In this document: piece after piece, positions 1-5,157 of the stretch
How positions within the stretch are numbered: position 1 is the stretch's first letter
Layout of the letters: each line of letters opens with the position of its first letter
DNA from: JBFHRB01 sp041591915
GTDB lineage: Bacteria; Actinomycetota; Nitriliruptoria; Nitriliruptorales; Nitriliruptoraceae
DNA length: 5,157 nucleotides
Assembly (NCBI GenBank): GCA_041591915.1
Contig: JBFHRB010000243.1
Coordinates: forward strand, 1 to 5,157
Direction: 5' to 3'
Notes under the pieces: model-generated
What the model was told of the DNA's origin: nothing
The model's database searches: none
Seen by the model: only the letters and a program-made list of their open reading frames with translations
Made by a program: the position numbers and the translations under genes

Positions 1-1516
1 CCTCGCCGTCGATGTGGTCGTGGCTGTGCCCGTGGGCATGGGTGTCGACGTAGTCGTCAGGGAGGTCCTCGCCGTGTGACGGCTCGTGGACCAGGCCGGT
101 TGGCTCCTCCTGCACGACCTCCCGCGCCTCGTCGAGGTCACCGGTGGTGAGCAGTTGCATCACGTCCACGCCGAAGTCCGCAGGGTCGATCGAACGCCGC
201 ACGCCCCAGAGGTGCTCACCGTCACCGCCACGGGCGGACAGATCACGTTCCTCGCCGTCCGACACGGGGTTGCCGTCCGCGTCCATGACCATCATGACGG
301 TCGGGCGGGCGAGCTCTCCCTCGGCGTTGTCGACGACGAGGCCGACCTCGCCGTTGTCCAGCTCGACCAGCGAGCCGACGGGGAAGAGCCCGAGGAGCCG
401 CACGAAGATCCGAACGAACCGCGGGTCGAAGCCCTTGCCCGAGCCGGCGTCGAGGATCTGGAGCGCCTCACGGCGCTCGGCCGGCGCGCGGTAGGAGCGC
501 TTGGAGGTGACGGCGTCGAAGCAGTCGGCGACCGACACCAGGCGTGCCGGCACCGACGGGTTGTGCCGGTGGTGGAGCGACGGGTAGCCGCCGAGCTCGA
601 ACCCCGAGTGGTGCTCGAGGACCACCGAGGCCGCGGGGTGGTACAGGCCTTCACGCGTCGAGAAGATCAGGCCCGCGCCGTCGACGGGGTGCTTCTGCAC
701 GATGCGCCACTGCTCCTCGCTCAGCTTGCCGACGTGGAAGAGGACGTCTTCCGGCATGTGCACCTTGCCGACGTCGTGCAGCAACGCCCCGATGCCCAGC
801 GTCACGATCTGGTCGCGGTGCAGCCCGATCGCATGCGCCAGCGCGACGCTCAGCATGCACACGTTGACCATGTGGTAGAACGTGTACTCATCGTACGATT
901 TGACCGTTGTGAGCAGCAGCGCGTGCGACGGGTCGCTGATCACCTTGTCGGCGATGCTCTCCACGACGGACGTCGCCTCGTCGAGGTCGACCGGCTCACC
1001 CGCCGCGACGCGCACCGCGGAGTCCCGCAGCACGTCGAGGCCGCTGGAGTAGGCCTTGCGCAGCTCGGCGAGTCGGTGCTGGCGCTCCTCGTGCCCGCTC
1101 AGGGTCGGCTTGACCCGGTTGATGACGAACCCGCCGAGCCGTTCCGTGACCGGGTGCTCTCCGTGCAGCGCGAGGATCAGGGTGTTGACGTCCTCCTCGC
1201 TGGTCTCCGGCAACACCTCGAGGGCCTCGATGCCCGCGTGCTCGAAGGTCTCGATGAGCTTGAACAGCGAGAGCGACTCCTTGGCCAGCAGTGACGTGCC
1301 GAGGTAGAAGCTGCTGCGGGCAGCGAAGATCACCGGCACCGCGTCCTGCGCATCGATCAGGCGCCGGATGCCCTCGAAGACCTCGCGGATCGTTGTGTCC
1401 CGGTTGGGGTGACCGGCTGGATACAGGGCATAGACCTGCCGTGCCGACGCGAGCGTGCGGAGCAGGGGGCGCACCGCGGCGAGGGCCCGCGCGCTGGGTA
1501 CGTACTCCGCGGTCAC
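1..1516 (-). CDS. HD-GYP domain protein, putative cyclic-di-GMP phosphodiesterase (C-terminus outside window)
   Basis: The frame is open from a GTG at 1516 to the window edge, giving 505 codons with no stop, so the gene is partial. Seen: residues ~15-120 are an N-terminal module, ~125-200 a helical linker, ~205-375 the HD-GYP core, ~378-415 a small beta-rich region (GSLVELDNGEVGLVV), and then an acidic, His-rich tail. Metal-ligand positions of the family are present: H215 (in DEYTFYH), H247-D248 and K251 (HDVGK), H276 (KHP), H302-H303, D331 (VAD), with GYP at 310-312. Family knowledge: HD-GYP enzymes hydrolyse c-di-GMP through pGpG to GMP in the cytoplasm. The stretch between the HH pair and GYP (SGFELG) departs from the usual ERWDGS, so activity is inferred, not assured. 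The start overlaps the upstream TGA as GTGA, and AAGAGGGA lies 6 bases before it, so translation is probably coupled to the HEAT gene. No membrane segment or phosphoreceiver domain is visible. Confidence 0.9.
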   Translation of the reverse strand, partial: MTAEYVPSARALAAVRPLLRTLASARQVYALYPAGHPNRDTTIREVFEGIRRLIDAQDAVPVIFAARSSFYLGTSLLAKESLSLFKLIETFEHAGIEALEVLPETSEEDVNTLILALHGEHPVTERLGGFVINRVKPTLSGHEERQHRLAELRKAYSSGLDVLRDSAVRVAAGEPVDLDEATSVVESIADKVISDPSHALLLTTVKSYDEYTFYHMVNVCMLSVALAHAIGLHRDQIVTLGIGALLHDVGKVHMPEDVLFHVGKLSEEQWRIVQKHPVDGAGLIFSTREGLYHPAASVVLEHHSGFELGGYPSLHHRHNPSVPARLVSVADCFDAVTSKRSYRAPAERREALQILDAGSGKGFDPRFVRIFVRLLGLFPVGSLVELDNGEVGLVVDNAEGELARPTVMMVMDADGNPVSDGEERDLSARGGDGEHLWGVRRSIDPADFGVDVMQLLTTGDLDEAREVVQEEPTGLVHEPSHGEDLPDDYVDTHAHGHSHDHIDGE

Positions 1517-3498
1517 GACGATTCCCTCTTCTTGAGTGCCTGCTTCCCGAGCTTGCGCAGCGCCCGCGGCAGCCTCGGTTGCGAGCGCCGTGAGATCAGG
1601 CCCTTGAGGAGCTCGGCAGCCTCTGGCGCCGCATGGCCTCCCAGCGCGTTGATGGCCCGCTCGCGCTCGCCCTGGTCGGTCGACCGCTTCACGATGTCGG
1701 CCAGGGCGTTGGCCGCGCTCGTGGTCGTCAGGCTGCCGAGTGTGGTCACCGAGGCGAGACGCACCTGTTCGTCGCGGTCATCCGCGGCGCGACGCAGATA
1801 GGGCACCGAATCCGCACCGGCGATGGAGACCAGTGAGCGCAGCACCTCGCGGCGGACGCCCGCCTGTTCGTGGTTGAGCAGTTCGACGAGCGCGGGCATG
1901 GCGTCACGGTTCTTCGCGCGCCCGAGGATGGTCACGGCGTTGCGCACGACGAACCAGCGCGGATCCGCCAGGCGATCGACGACCCGGTCGACGTCCTGCG
2001 CCACCATCTCCGACACCGCCCCGACCAGCATCGCCCGGGTCCCGCGGTTCTCCTCGACCGCGAGCGCGTCGAGGAGGCTGTCGACCGCCGATTCGTCGAA
2101 GCGACGCAGCATGGACATGACCCGGTCGTGCTCCGACTCGTCGACGATGCCGTCGACGAACGATCGCATGACCGCCGCGTCGAGGATCTTGCTGCGCTGC
2201 TGCTCGAGGAGCTGGTGCTTGAAGGGGTCCTCGTTGACGCTGTAGGCGCGGTCCCCGGCCTCGAGGAGCCGGTCGACCAACGACTCGTCCTTGCCGATGA
2301 GCGCGTCCCGAACCGCCATCGCCCAGGTCTCCGTAGCGGCCCCGAGGCGCTCGAGATCGTGCTCCGCCACGACGTAGTCCGCCCAGGCGTCCAGTCCCAT
2401 CTCGCGGAAGGCCGCAGGGTCGTTGGGCCAGTCCTGACGGATCGAGACCTTGTCGGCCTGGTCGGCCTCGAGCAGCTCGCTGGCCATCATGTCGGCGACG
2501 GTCTCGCCCACGCGCGTCTCGTCGGGACGGGAGGTCAGCGCCACCACGCTGGGCCGTGCCTGCTGCCTTATCTTCTCGGCGGTCCCCTCGGTGTCCTCGA
2601 GGAGTTGCTCCGTGAGGTCTGCGAGGCCCTCCGTGTTGCGGGTCATCGACTCGACCCGTCGGGCGATGTCGATGGGGTCGGGGCCTCCGTCCTCGCTGAG
2701 CTCGAGGAACAGCTTCGCGAGGAGGGTGTCGGTGCCGTGGCTGAGGAAGCCCTCGGCGAGCTCCTCGTCGGCAGCGCGTCCCACGGCGATCGCGGCCACC
2801 TCCTTGCGGATCGGCTTGGCGAGCTCCTGGGTCGTCCGTCCCATCGAGACGAAGAAGTCGGGGTGACTGGCGAGGCGCGTCGGCAGGACGGCGGCCATGG
2901 TCTGGAACCGACGCCAGATCGACTGCGCGGCATCGGCCGGGTTCTCGGGCAGCCCGCTCACCATGAGGTTGGCCGCCATCCGCGACGGGTCCTTCAGCTC
3001 ACGCCAGACCTCCAGCTGCTCGGGCGAGAGGTCGGCGAGTGCAGGATCGAGCTCATCGCCCGACTCTGGCGCGATCGCCGAGAGGATGATCGTCGCGACG
3101 CCCCCCTGGCGCAGCGCGGCGTGGACCCCGCCCTGCGCGGCGACCTGTTCCTCGGCCATGGACAGCGTGCGGAAGATGGTGGCCAGATCCGTGTTCGTCG
3201 GCTCGTCCTCGACGTGGATGTGCTCGACGTTGCGCGCGTAGCAGGCGGACGCGAGGCGGTCGAGGTTCTCGTCGCCGGTGAGCTCGCCGCCGGGACCGAC
3301 GAACCGCCCCTGGCGGATCTCGGCGTCGACCCCCCCGGTCGCGAGCGCGAGCTTGCAGGCGTGGCGGATCCGGTCGGCGGCGGCGACGAAGCCGGGCTGG
3401 CTGAGGTCGTCCGGGAAGAGGCGGTAGGCACCGAGGCCGAGCGCGAGCTGACGGAGGAGGTCGAAGACCGCCTTCTGCCGCTCACCTACCGGACGCAC
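1513..3498 (-). CDS. HEAT-repeat protein with an N-terminal module shared with the adjacent HD-GYP protein
   Basis: This encodes 661 residues, starting at a GTG; an in-frame TGA nine codons upstream rules out a longer protein. Residues ~14-112 form an N-terminal module that aligns with the start of the HD-GYP protein encoded next. Residues ~120-430 are predicted mostly helical and I do not recognise a named domain. Residues ~440-640 carry repeated helical pairs of HEAT/PBS-lyase type: 'DPRWFVVRNAVTILGRAK' (512-529), then units near 535-560, 566-595 and 600-632. The tail is basic (RRSQPRLPRALRKLGKQALKK). There is no signal peptide or membrane segment, so it is probably cytoplasmic. HEAT arrays are usually protein-binding scaffolds; no catalytic motif is visible. 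The 4-base overlap with the HD-GYP gene argues that the two act together, perhaps with this protein recruiting or regulating the HD-GYP enzyme. That role is inference. Confidence 0.9.
   Translation of the reverse strand: MRPVGERQKAVFDLLRQLALGLGAYRLFPDDLSQPGFVAAADRIRHACKLALATGGVDAEIRQGRFVGPGGELTGDENLDRLASACYARNVEHIHVEDEPTNTDLATIFRTLSMAEEQVAAQGGVHAALRQGGVATIILSAIAPESGDELDPALADLSPEQLEVWRELKDPSRMAANLMVSGLPENPADAAQSIWRRFQTMAAVLPTRLASHPDFFVSMGRTTQELAKPIRKEVAAIAVGRAADEELAEGFLSHGTDTLLAKLFLELSEDGGPDPIDIARRVESMTRNTEGLADLTEQLLEDTEGTAEKIRQQARPSVVALTSRPDETRVGETVADMMASELLEADQADKVSIRQDWPNDPAAFREMGLDAWADYVVAEHDLERLGAATETWAMAVRDALIGKDESLVDRLLEAGDRAYSVNEDPFKHQLLEQQRSKILDAAVMRSFVDGIVDESEHDRVMSMLRRFDESAVDSLLDALAVEENRGTRAMLVGAVSEMVAQDVDRVVDRLADPRWFVVRNAVTILGRAKNRDAMPALVELLNHEQAGVRREVLRSLVSIAGADSVPYLRRAADDRDEQVRLASVTTLGSLTTTSAANALADIVKRSTDQGERERAINALGGHAAPEAAELLKGLISRRSQPRLPRALRKLGKQALKKRESS
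1523..1530 (-). promoter_or_regulatory. Ribosome binding site for the HD-GYP gene
   Basis: AAGAGGGA lies inside the last codons of the HEAT gene, 6 bases before the GTG at 1516. It decides the start of the HD-GYP gene, which otherwise depends only on the GTGA overlap, and it fits translational coupling. Confidence 0.6.
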
Positions 3499-3504
3499 GG
3501 GCGC

Positions 3505-3513
3505 CCTCTCCCC
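3505..3513 (-). promoter_or_regulatory. Ribosome binding site for the HEAT-repeat gene
   Basis: GGGGAGAGG sits 6 bases before the GTG at 3498. With the in-frame TGA a few codons upstream, it fixes this start. The 64-base gap between here and the lipoprotein stop (3499-3562) shows no clear terminator or convincing promoter; a lone TAGCGT at 3536-3531 has no -35 partner. Confidence 0.6.
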
Positions 3514-3562
3514 GTTCCGACGTCACGGCCACGCTAGTCGCGGGGATCGGCGGGTTGGCGTC

Positions 3563-4090
3563 TCAACCGACGGGGGCGCCCAGGCGGATCCCGCGCAGGA
3601 TCTGCTCGAACTCCGTCCGGTGACGATCGAAGATCTCCGGCCCGTCGGTCTGGCCGCGGAGCACGGCCGCCTGGAAGAGCATGACCACGTCGCGCGACGG
3701 CAGGACGACCACCATCTCCCGGAGGGGCGTCTCGGCACCCGTGTGCTCGAACACGAGTCGGGTGGCGGGGCTACCGTCGATGCTGATCGGCTCGTCCAGC
3801 TCGAGCGTCCAGCCCTCCTGCTCGATCAGGTCCCGCCACGCATCGGCCGAGGCGCCGGGCTCGTACGTGAAGAACGCGCCGACCTCTCCCGCCCCCGGCT
3901 CGTCCTGGGTGCCGAACGGCGCGTCGGAGATCGCGAAGCGGGTGTCCTCCTTCTCGTGGACGACCCAGCCCTCCGGCGCGGTGACCCGCAGGCCACGCCA
4001 CCGTTGCTCGCCCGCCGCGGAGGTGCCGCACGCCGAGGCGAGGAGCGCCACCAAGAGCAGCGACGCGATGACGGAGGCGACTCGGCGCAA
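3563..4090 (-). CDS. Putative lipoprotein, PsbP/LpqN-like fold
   Basis: From a TTG at 4090 this is 175 residues. The N-terminus is a compact lipoprotein signal: MRRVASV, a hydrophobic stretch, then LLASAC with Cys21 as the predicted lipidated residue, so the protein should be anchored on the outer face of the membrane. The mature part begins with a Ser/Ala/Gly linker, then 'LRVTAPEGWVV', a central strand-rich section including 'ISIDGSPATRLVFEH' and 'LREMVVVLPSRDVVMLFQA', and a final helix 'FDRHRTEFEQILRGIRLG'. That order resembles small PsbP, LpqN/LpqT or DUF1795-type lipoproteins of actinobacteria. This is a fold-level resemblance judged by eye and the function is unknown. A GTG at 4177 is also in frame but would add 29 Arg/Pro-rich residues before the signal peptide. 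TTG is preferred for the signal peptide shape and for AAGGA 8 bases upstream. The gene may be transcribed on into the HEAT/HD-GYP pair. Confidence 0.82.
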   Translation of the reverse strand: MRRVASVIASLLLVALLASACGTSAAGEQRWRGLRVTAPEGWVVHEKEDTRFAISDAPFGTQDEPGAGEVGAFFTYEPGASADAWRDLIEQEGWTLELDEPISIDGSPATRLVFEHTGAETPLREMVVVLPSRDVVMLFQAAVLRGQTDGPEIFDRHRTEFEQILRGIRLGAPVG

Positions 4091-4098
4091 CGGGCGGA

Positions 4099-4103
4099 TC
4101 CTT
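4099..4103 (-). promoter_or_regulatory. Ribosome binding site supporting the TTG start of the lipoprotein
   Basis: AAGGA lies 8 bases before the TTG at 4090. No comparable purine-rich site precedes the alternative GTG at 4177, so this site decides the start. Confidence 0.5.
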
Positions 4104-4131
4104 GGACGACGTAACCATGGGAAGGAGGTTG

Positions 4132-4148
4132 GGGACGGTACCCGGCGT
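4132..4148 (-). promoter_or_regulatory. Shared 17-base upstream element, copy 1 (before the lipoprotein gene)
   Basis: Read on the minus strand this is ACGCCGGGTACCGTCCC, matching 15 of 17 bases of the element at 4974-4990. It ends 41 bases before the TTG start of the lipoprotein. The hexamer just after it, CAACCT (4131-4126), is only a poor -10. The element could be an operator or part of a promoter recognised by an alternative sigma factor. Confidence 0.4.
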
Positions 4149-4190
4149 TCGTTGCCGGTCCGGGCTCGGGACGGCACCGCACAACGGCGA

Positions 4191-4212
4191 ACGGCGGCCC
4201 GTGGGCCGCCGT
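4191..4212 (-). terminator. Hairpin terminator after the LPXTG gene
   Basis: A perfect inverted repeat has arms 4191-4200 (ACGGCGGCCC) and 4203-4212 with a 2-base centre, so in practice a 9-bp GC stem with a 4-base loop. It begins 26 bases after the stop codon of the LPXTG gene. There is no strong U-tract, which is common for GC-rich actinobacterial terminators. The stem could also block read-through into the lipoprotein gene. Confidence 0.6.
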
Positions 4213-4237
4213 CCGAGGCTGTGCTACGAGCCGAGCG

Positions 4238-4885
4238 TCACTCGGTCGTGGTGTAGGCGTCGTCATCCGCGCGTGAGCGGCGGGTGCCGACGACGACGAG
4301 GGCGGCACCGAGGATCAGTGCGAGCGCCGCGAGGGCCGCACCCTTGGTGAACTCACCACCGGTGGTCGGCAGGCCGGCATCGCCAGCGCCGGCCTTCGCG
4401 GCGGGGCGCTGGAACGTGGCGTTCAGGACCTGGACGTCGAAGGTCGTCGTGACGAGGCGCGGCGAGCCGTCCGGGTTCGTGCCGGAGGCGGACAGTACGA
4501 CCGGTCCGCTCACGGCGTTGGCCGGGATCGTCAACGTCCACGTGCAGTTGCCGTTCGCGTCGGTCGTGCAGGAGGTGGTGACGGTCGTGGTACCGACACC
4601 GGGCGCCGTCTGGGCGAGCGTCACCGCCGCCAGCGCAGCGACAGGCTCGCACGGGGCACCATCGCCGACACCACACGTCGTGAACTCAGCCGTCACGTTG
4701 CAGGTCGTGTTCGCCTGGAAGCCGCTGCAGCCGCCGGACAGCGTCCCGCCGGCGTTGCCCTGCGTGGCGTTGACGCCGACGCCCTGCTCCGGCGGCGGGT
4801 ACTGCGCACCGGCGGGGATCGTGAACAGGGCGAGAAGCCCGACGATCAGCACGGAGAACAATGCGATCTTGCTGACGCGACGCAT
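4238..4885 (-). CDS. Small secreted LPXTG-anchored cell-wall protein with one Ig-like domain
   Basis: This encodes 215 residues. Residues 1-27 are a Sec signal peptide (MRRVSK, a hydrophobic core, AGA before the likely cleavage at QYPP). Residues ~35-155 form one extracellular domain of the bacterial Ig-like type: 'GCSGFQANTTCNVT' near the start and 'DANGNCTWTLTIPANAVSGPV', then 'GTNPDGSPRLVTTTFDVQV', match the GSGF repeat pattern common in actinobacterial surface proteins. Six cysteines (53, 62, 71, 79, 106, 114) could form three disulfides. An Ala/Gly linker leads to the sortase motif LPTTG (172-176), a hydrophobic helix (~182-200), RRSR and an acidic tail ending DDDAYTTTE. A sortase should cut between T175 and G176 and attach it to the wall; no sortase is in this window. 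The ATG at 4885 is chosen over an upstream in-frame start near 5062 because it begins the signal peptide and has AAGGGG 8 bases before it. What it binds or does cannot be told from sequence. Confidence 0.9.
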   Translation of the reverse strand: MRRVSKIALFSVLIVGLLALFTIPAGAQYPPPEQGVGVNATQGNAGGTLSGGCSGFQANTTCNVTAEFTTCGVGDGAPCEPVAALAAVTLAQTAPGVGTTTVTTSCTTDANGNCTWTLTIPANAVSGPVVLSASGTNPDGSPRLVTTTFDVQVLNATFQRPAAKAGAGDAGLPTTGGEFTKGAALAALALILGAALVVVGTRRSRADDDAYTTTE

Positions 4886-4893
4886 CTCGTTCG

Positions 4894-4899
4894 CCCCTT
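4894..4899 (-). promoter_or_regulatory. Ribosome binding site for the LPXTG gene
   Basis: AAGGGG lies 8 bases before the ATG at 4885. It selects this start over a longer reading frame that would otherwise extend upstream across the promoter. Confidence 0.6.
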
Positions 4900-4967
4900 C
4901 GTCCGCGGGAGTCCGGCGCAGTGTCGAGCACACGCGCGCTCCCCTGCCCCGCTGGCGATTCCGATTG

Positions 4968-4973
4968 AGTATA
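4968..4973 (-). promoter_or_regulatory. Putative -10 box of the LPXTG gene promoter
   Basis: TATACT on the minus strand matches 5 of 6 bases of the TATAAT consensus and stands out in very GC-rich DNA. Transcription would begin near 4961, giving a leader of roughly 75 bases. The -35 region (about 4991-4997, TTCCGTT) is weak, so an activator or the adjacent 17-base element may contribute. Confidence 0.5.
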
Positions 4974-4990
4974 GGCACGGTTCCCGGCGT
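4974..4990 (-). promoter_or_regulatory. Shared 17-base upstream element, copy 2 (before the LPXTG gene)
   Basis: ACGCCGGGAACCGTGCC on the minus strand lies directly against the TATACT box, in the spacer between -10 and any -35. It differs from the copy at 4132-4148 at two positions. Its GGGAACC core also resembles the -35 of some ECF sigma factors, but no matching -10 (CGTC-like) was found at 16-17 bases. Confidence 0.4.
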
Positions 4991-5043
4991 AACGGAAGCA
5001 CTCAGGATGACGTGTTCGTGAACACCAGCCACACGAGCCCCAC

Positions 5044-5049
5044 TAGATT
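5044..5049 (+). promoter_or_regulatory. Putative -10 box for a leaderless VanZ-like transcript
   Basis: TAGATT fits the TANNNT pattern of actinobacterial -10 boxes and ends 7 bases before the ATG at 5057, so transcription could start at or beside the A of the ATG. No convincing -35 and no purine-rich ribosome site immediately before the ATG were seen. Confidence 0.4.
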
Positions 5050-5056
5050 CCGCGCC

Positions 5057-5157
5057 ATGCACCTTCCCCCGACGTTGCTGCGTGCGGTCGCGGCAGTTCT
5101 CTACGTGGCCATCCTCGTGGTGTCGGCGCTGCCGGGCGAGGACCTCTCAGGGCTCAC
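5057..5157 (+). CDS. VanZ-like membrane protein, N-terminal fragment
   Basis: Only the first 33 codons lie in the window: MHLPPTLLRAVAAVLYVAIL and then VVSALPGEDLSGLT. A single transmembrane helix (residues ~7-25) is followed by 'SALPG', which is the usual start of VanZ-family proteins, where a first helix ends in S-x-x-PG before the DK-x-x-H motif. The family consists of small multi-helix membrane proteins; VanZ itself gives low-level teicoplanin resistance, but most actinobacterial members are uncharacterised, so no resistance role should be assumed. The gene is divergent from the LPXTG gene across a 171-base intergenic region. In-frame GTG codons at 5012 and 5018, with AGGA at 5004-5007, are alternative starts; the ATG fits the family's usual N-terminus better. 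Confidence 0.6.
   Translation, partial: MHLPPTLLRAVAAVLYVAILVVSALPGEDLSGL

Noticed and set aside
86..1294. A 402-codon open frame on the plus strand opposite the HD-GYP gene
   Set aside because: It mirrors the HD-GYP frame, has shadow-like composition, and the minus strand carries all the recognisable motifs.
3531..3536. TAGCGT on the minus strand as a -10 box for the HEAT gene
   Set aside because: The only -35-like sequence, TTGAGA at the lipoprotein stop, is about 24 bases away, too far for a normal promoter. It may still be a weak site.
1870..3537. A 555-codon open frame on the plus strand opposite the HEAT gene
   Set aside because: It is antisense to a clear HEAT-repeat protein, rich in Arg, Val, Asp and His as expected of a GC-driven mirror frame, and shows no domain or ribosome site.
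4122..4129. AAGGAGGT on the plus strand, a perfect Shine-Dalgarno sequence
   Set aside because: No plausible plus-strand gene follows; the short frame there crosses the terminator and runs antisense to the LPXTG gene. It is probably coincidence in the lipoprotein leader.
4238..5062. A longer 274-residue version of the LPXTG protein
   Set aside because: The extra N-terminal 59 residues precede a normal signal peptide and would cross the TATACT promoter; the ATG at 4885 has its own ribosome site.

Overview
This is a high-GC window from what looks like an actinobacterium. The clues are very GC-rich codon third positions, GTG and TTG starts, a small LPXTG surface protein built on the 'GSGF' Ig-like pattern common in Acidimicrobiia and relatives, and a possible leaderless start. 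The placement is an inference from style, not from a marker gene. Four genes lie on the minus strand, and a fifth begins on the plus strand at the right edge. I see no RNA genes, CRISPR arrays or mobile elements.

Positions 1-3498 (minus strand) hold a tight two-gene unit. It is a 661-residue HEAT-repeat protein followed, with a 4-base GTGA overlap, by an HD-GYP protein (predicted cyclic-di-GMP phosphodiesterase or related signalling hydrolase). The HD-GYP gene runs off the left edge of the window, so its C-terminus is missing. The two proteins appear to share the same N-terminal module of about 100 residues, which links a scaffold-like HEAT protein to an HD-GYP effector. This is the most interesting feature here. 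The HD-GYP protein also carries a histidine-rich tail.

Positions 3563-4090 (minus strand) encode a lipoprotein with a fold resembling the PsbP/LpqN type. It is best started at a TTG that gives a clean lipoprotein signal peptide. A 64-base gap separates it from the HEAT gene, so it may or may not be co-transcribed.

Positions 4238-4885 (minus strand) encode a 215-residue secreted, sortase-anchored protein with signal peptide, cysteine-containing Ig-like domain, LPTTG motif, hydrophobic helix and charged tail. A perfect 10-bp hairpin just downstream probably terminates its transcript. A 17-base element (15 of 17 identical) occurs upstream of both this gene and the lipoprotein gene, suggesting shared transcriptional control of two envelope proteins.

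Positions 5057-5157 (plus strand) are the first 33 codons of a VanZ-like membrane protein, divergent from the LPXTG gene. A -10-like hexamer sits 7 bases before its ATG and no clear Shine-Dalgarno precedes that ATG, which suggests a leaderless mRNA.
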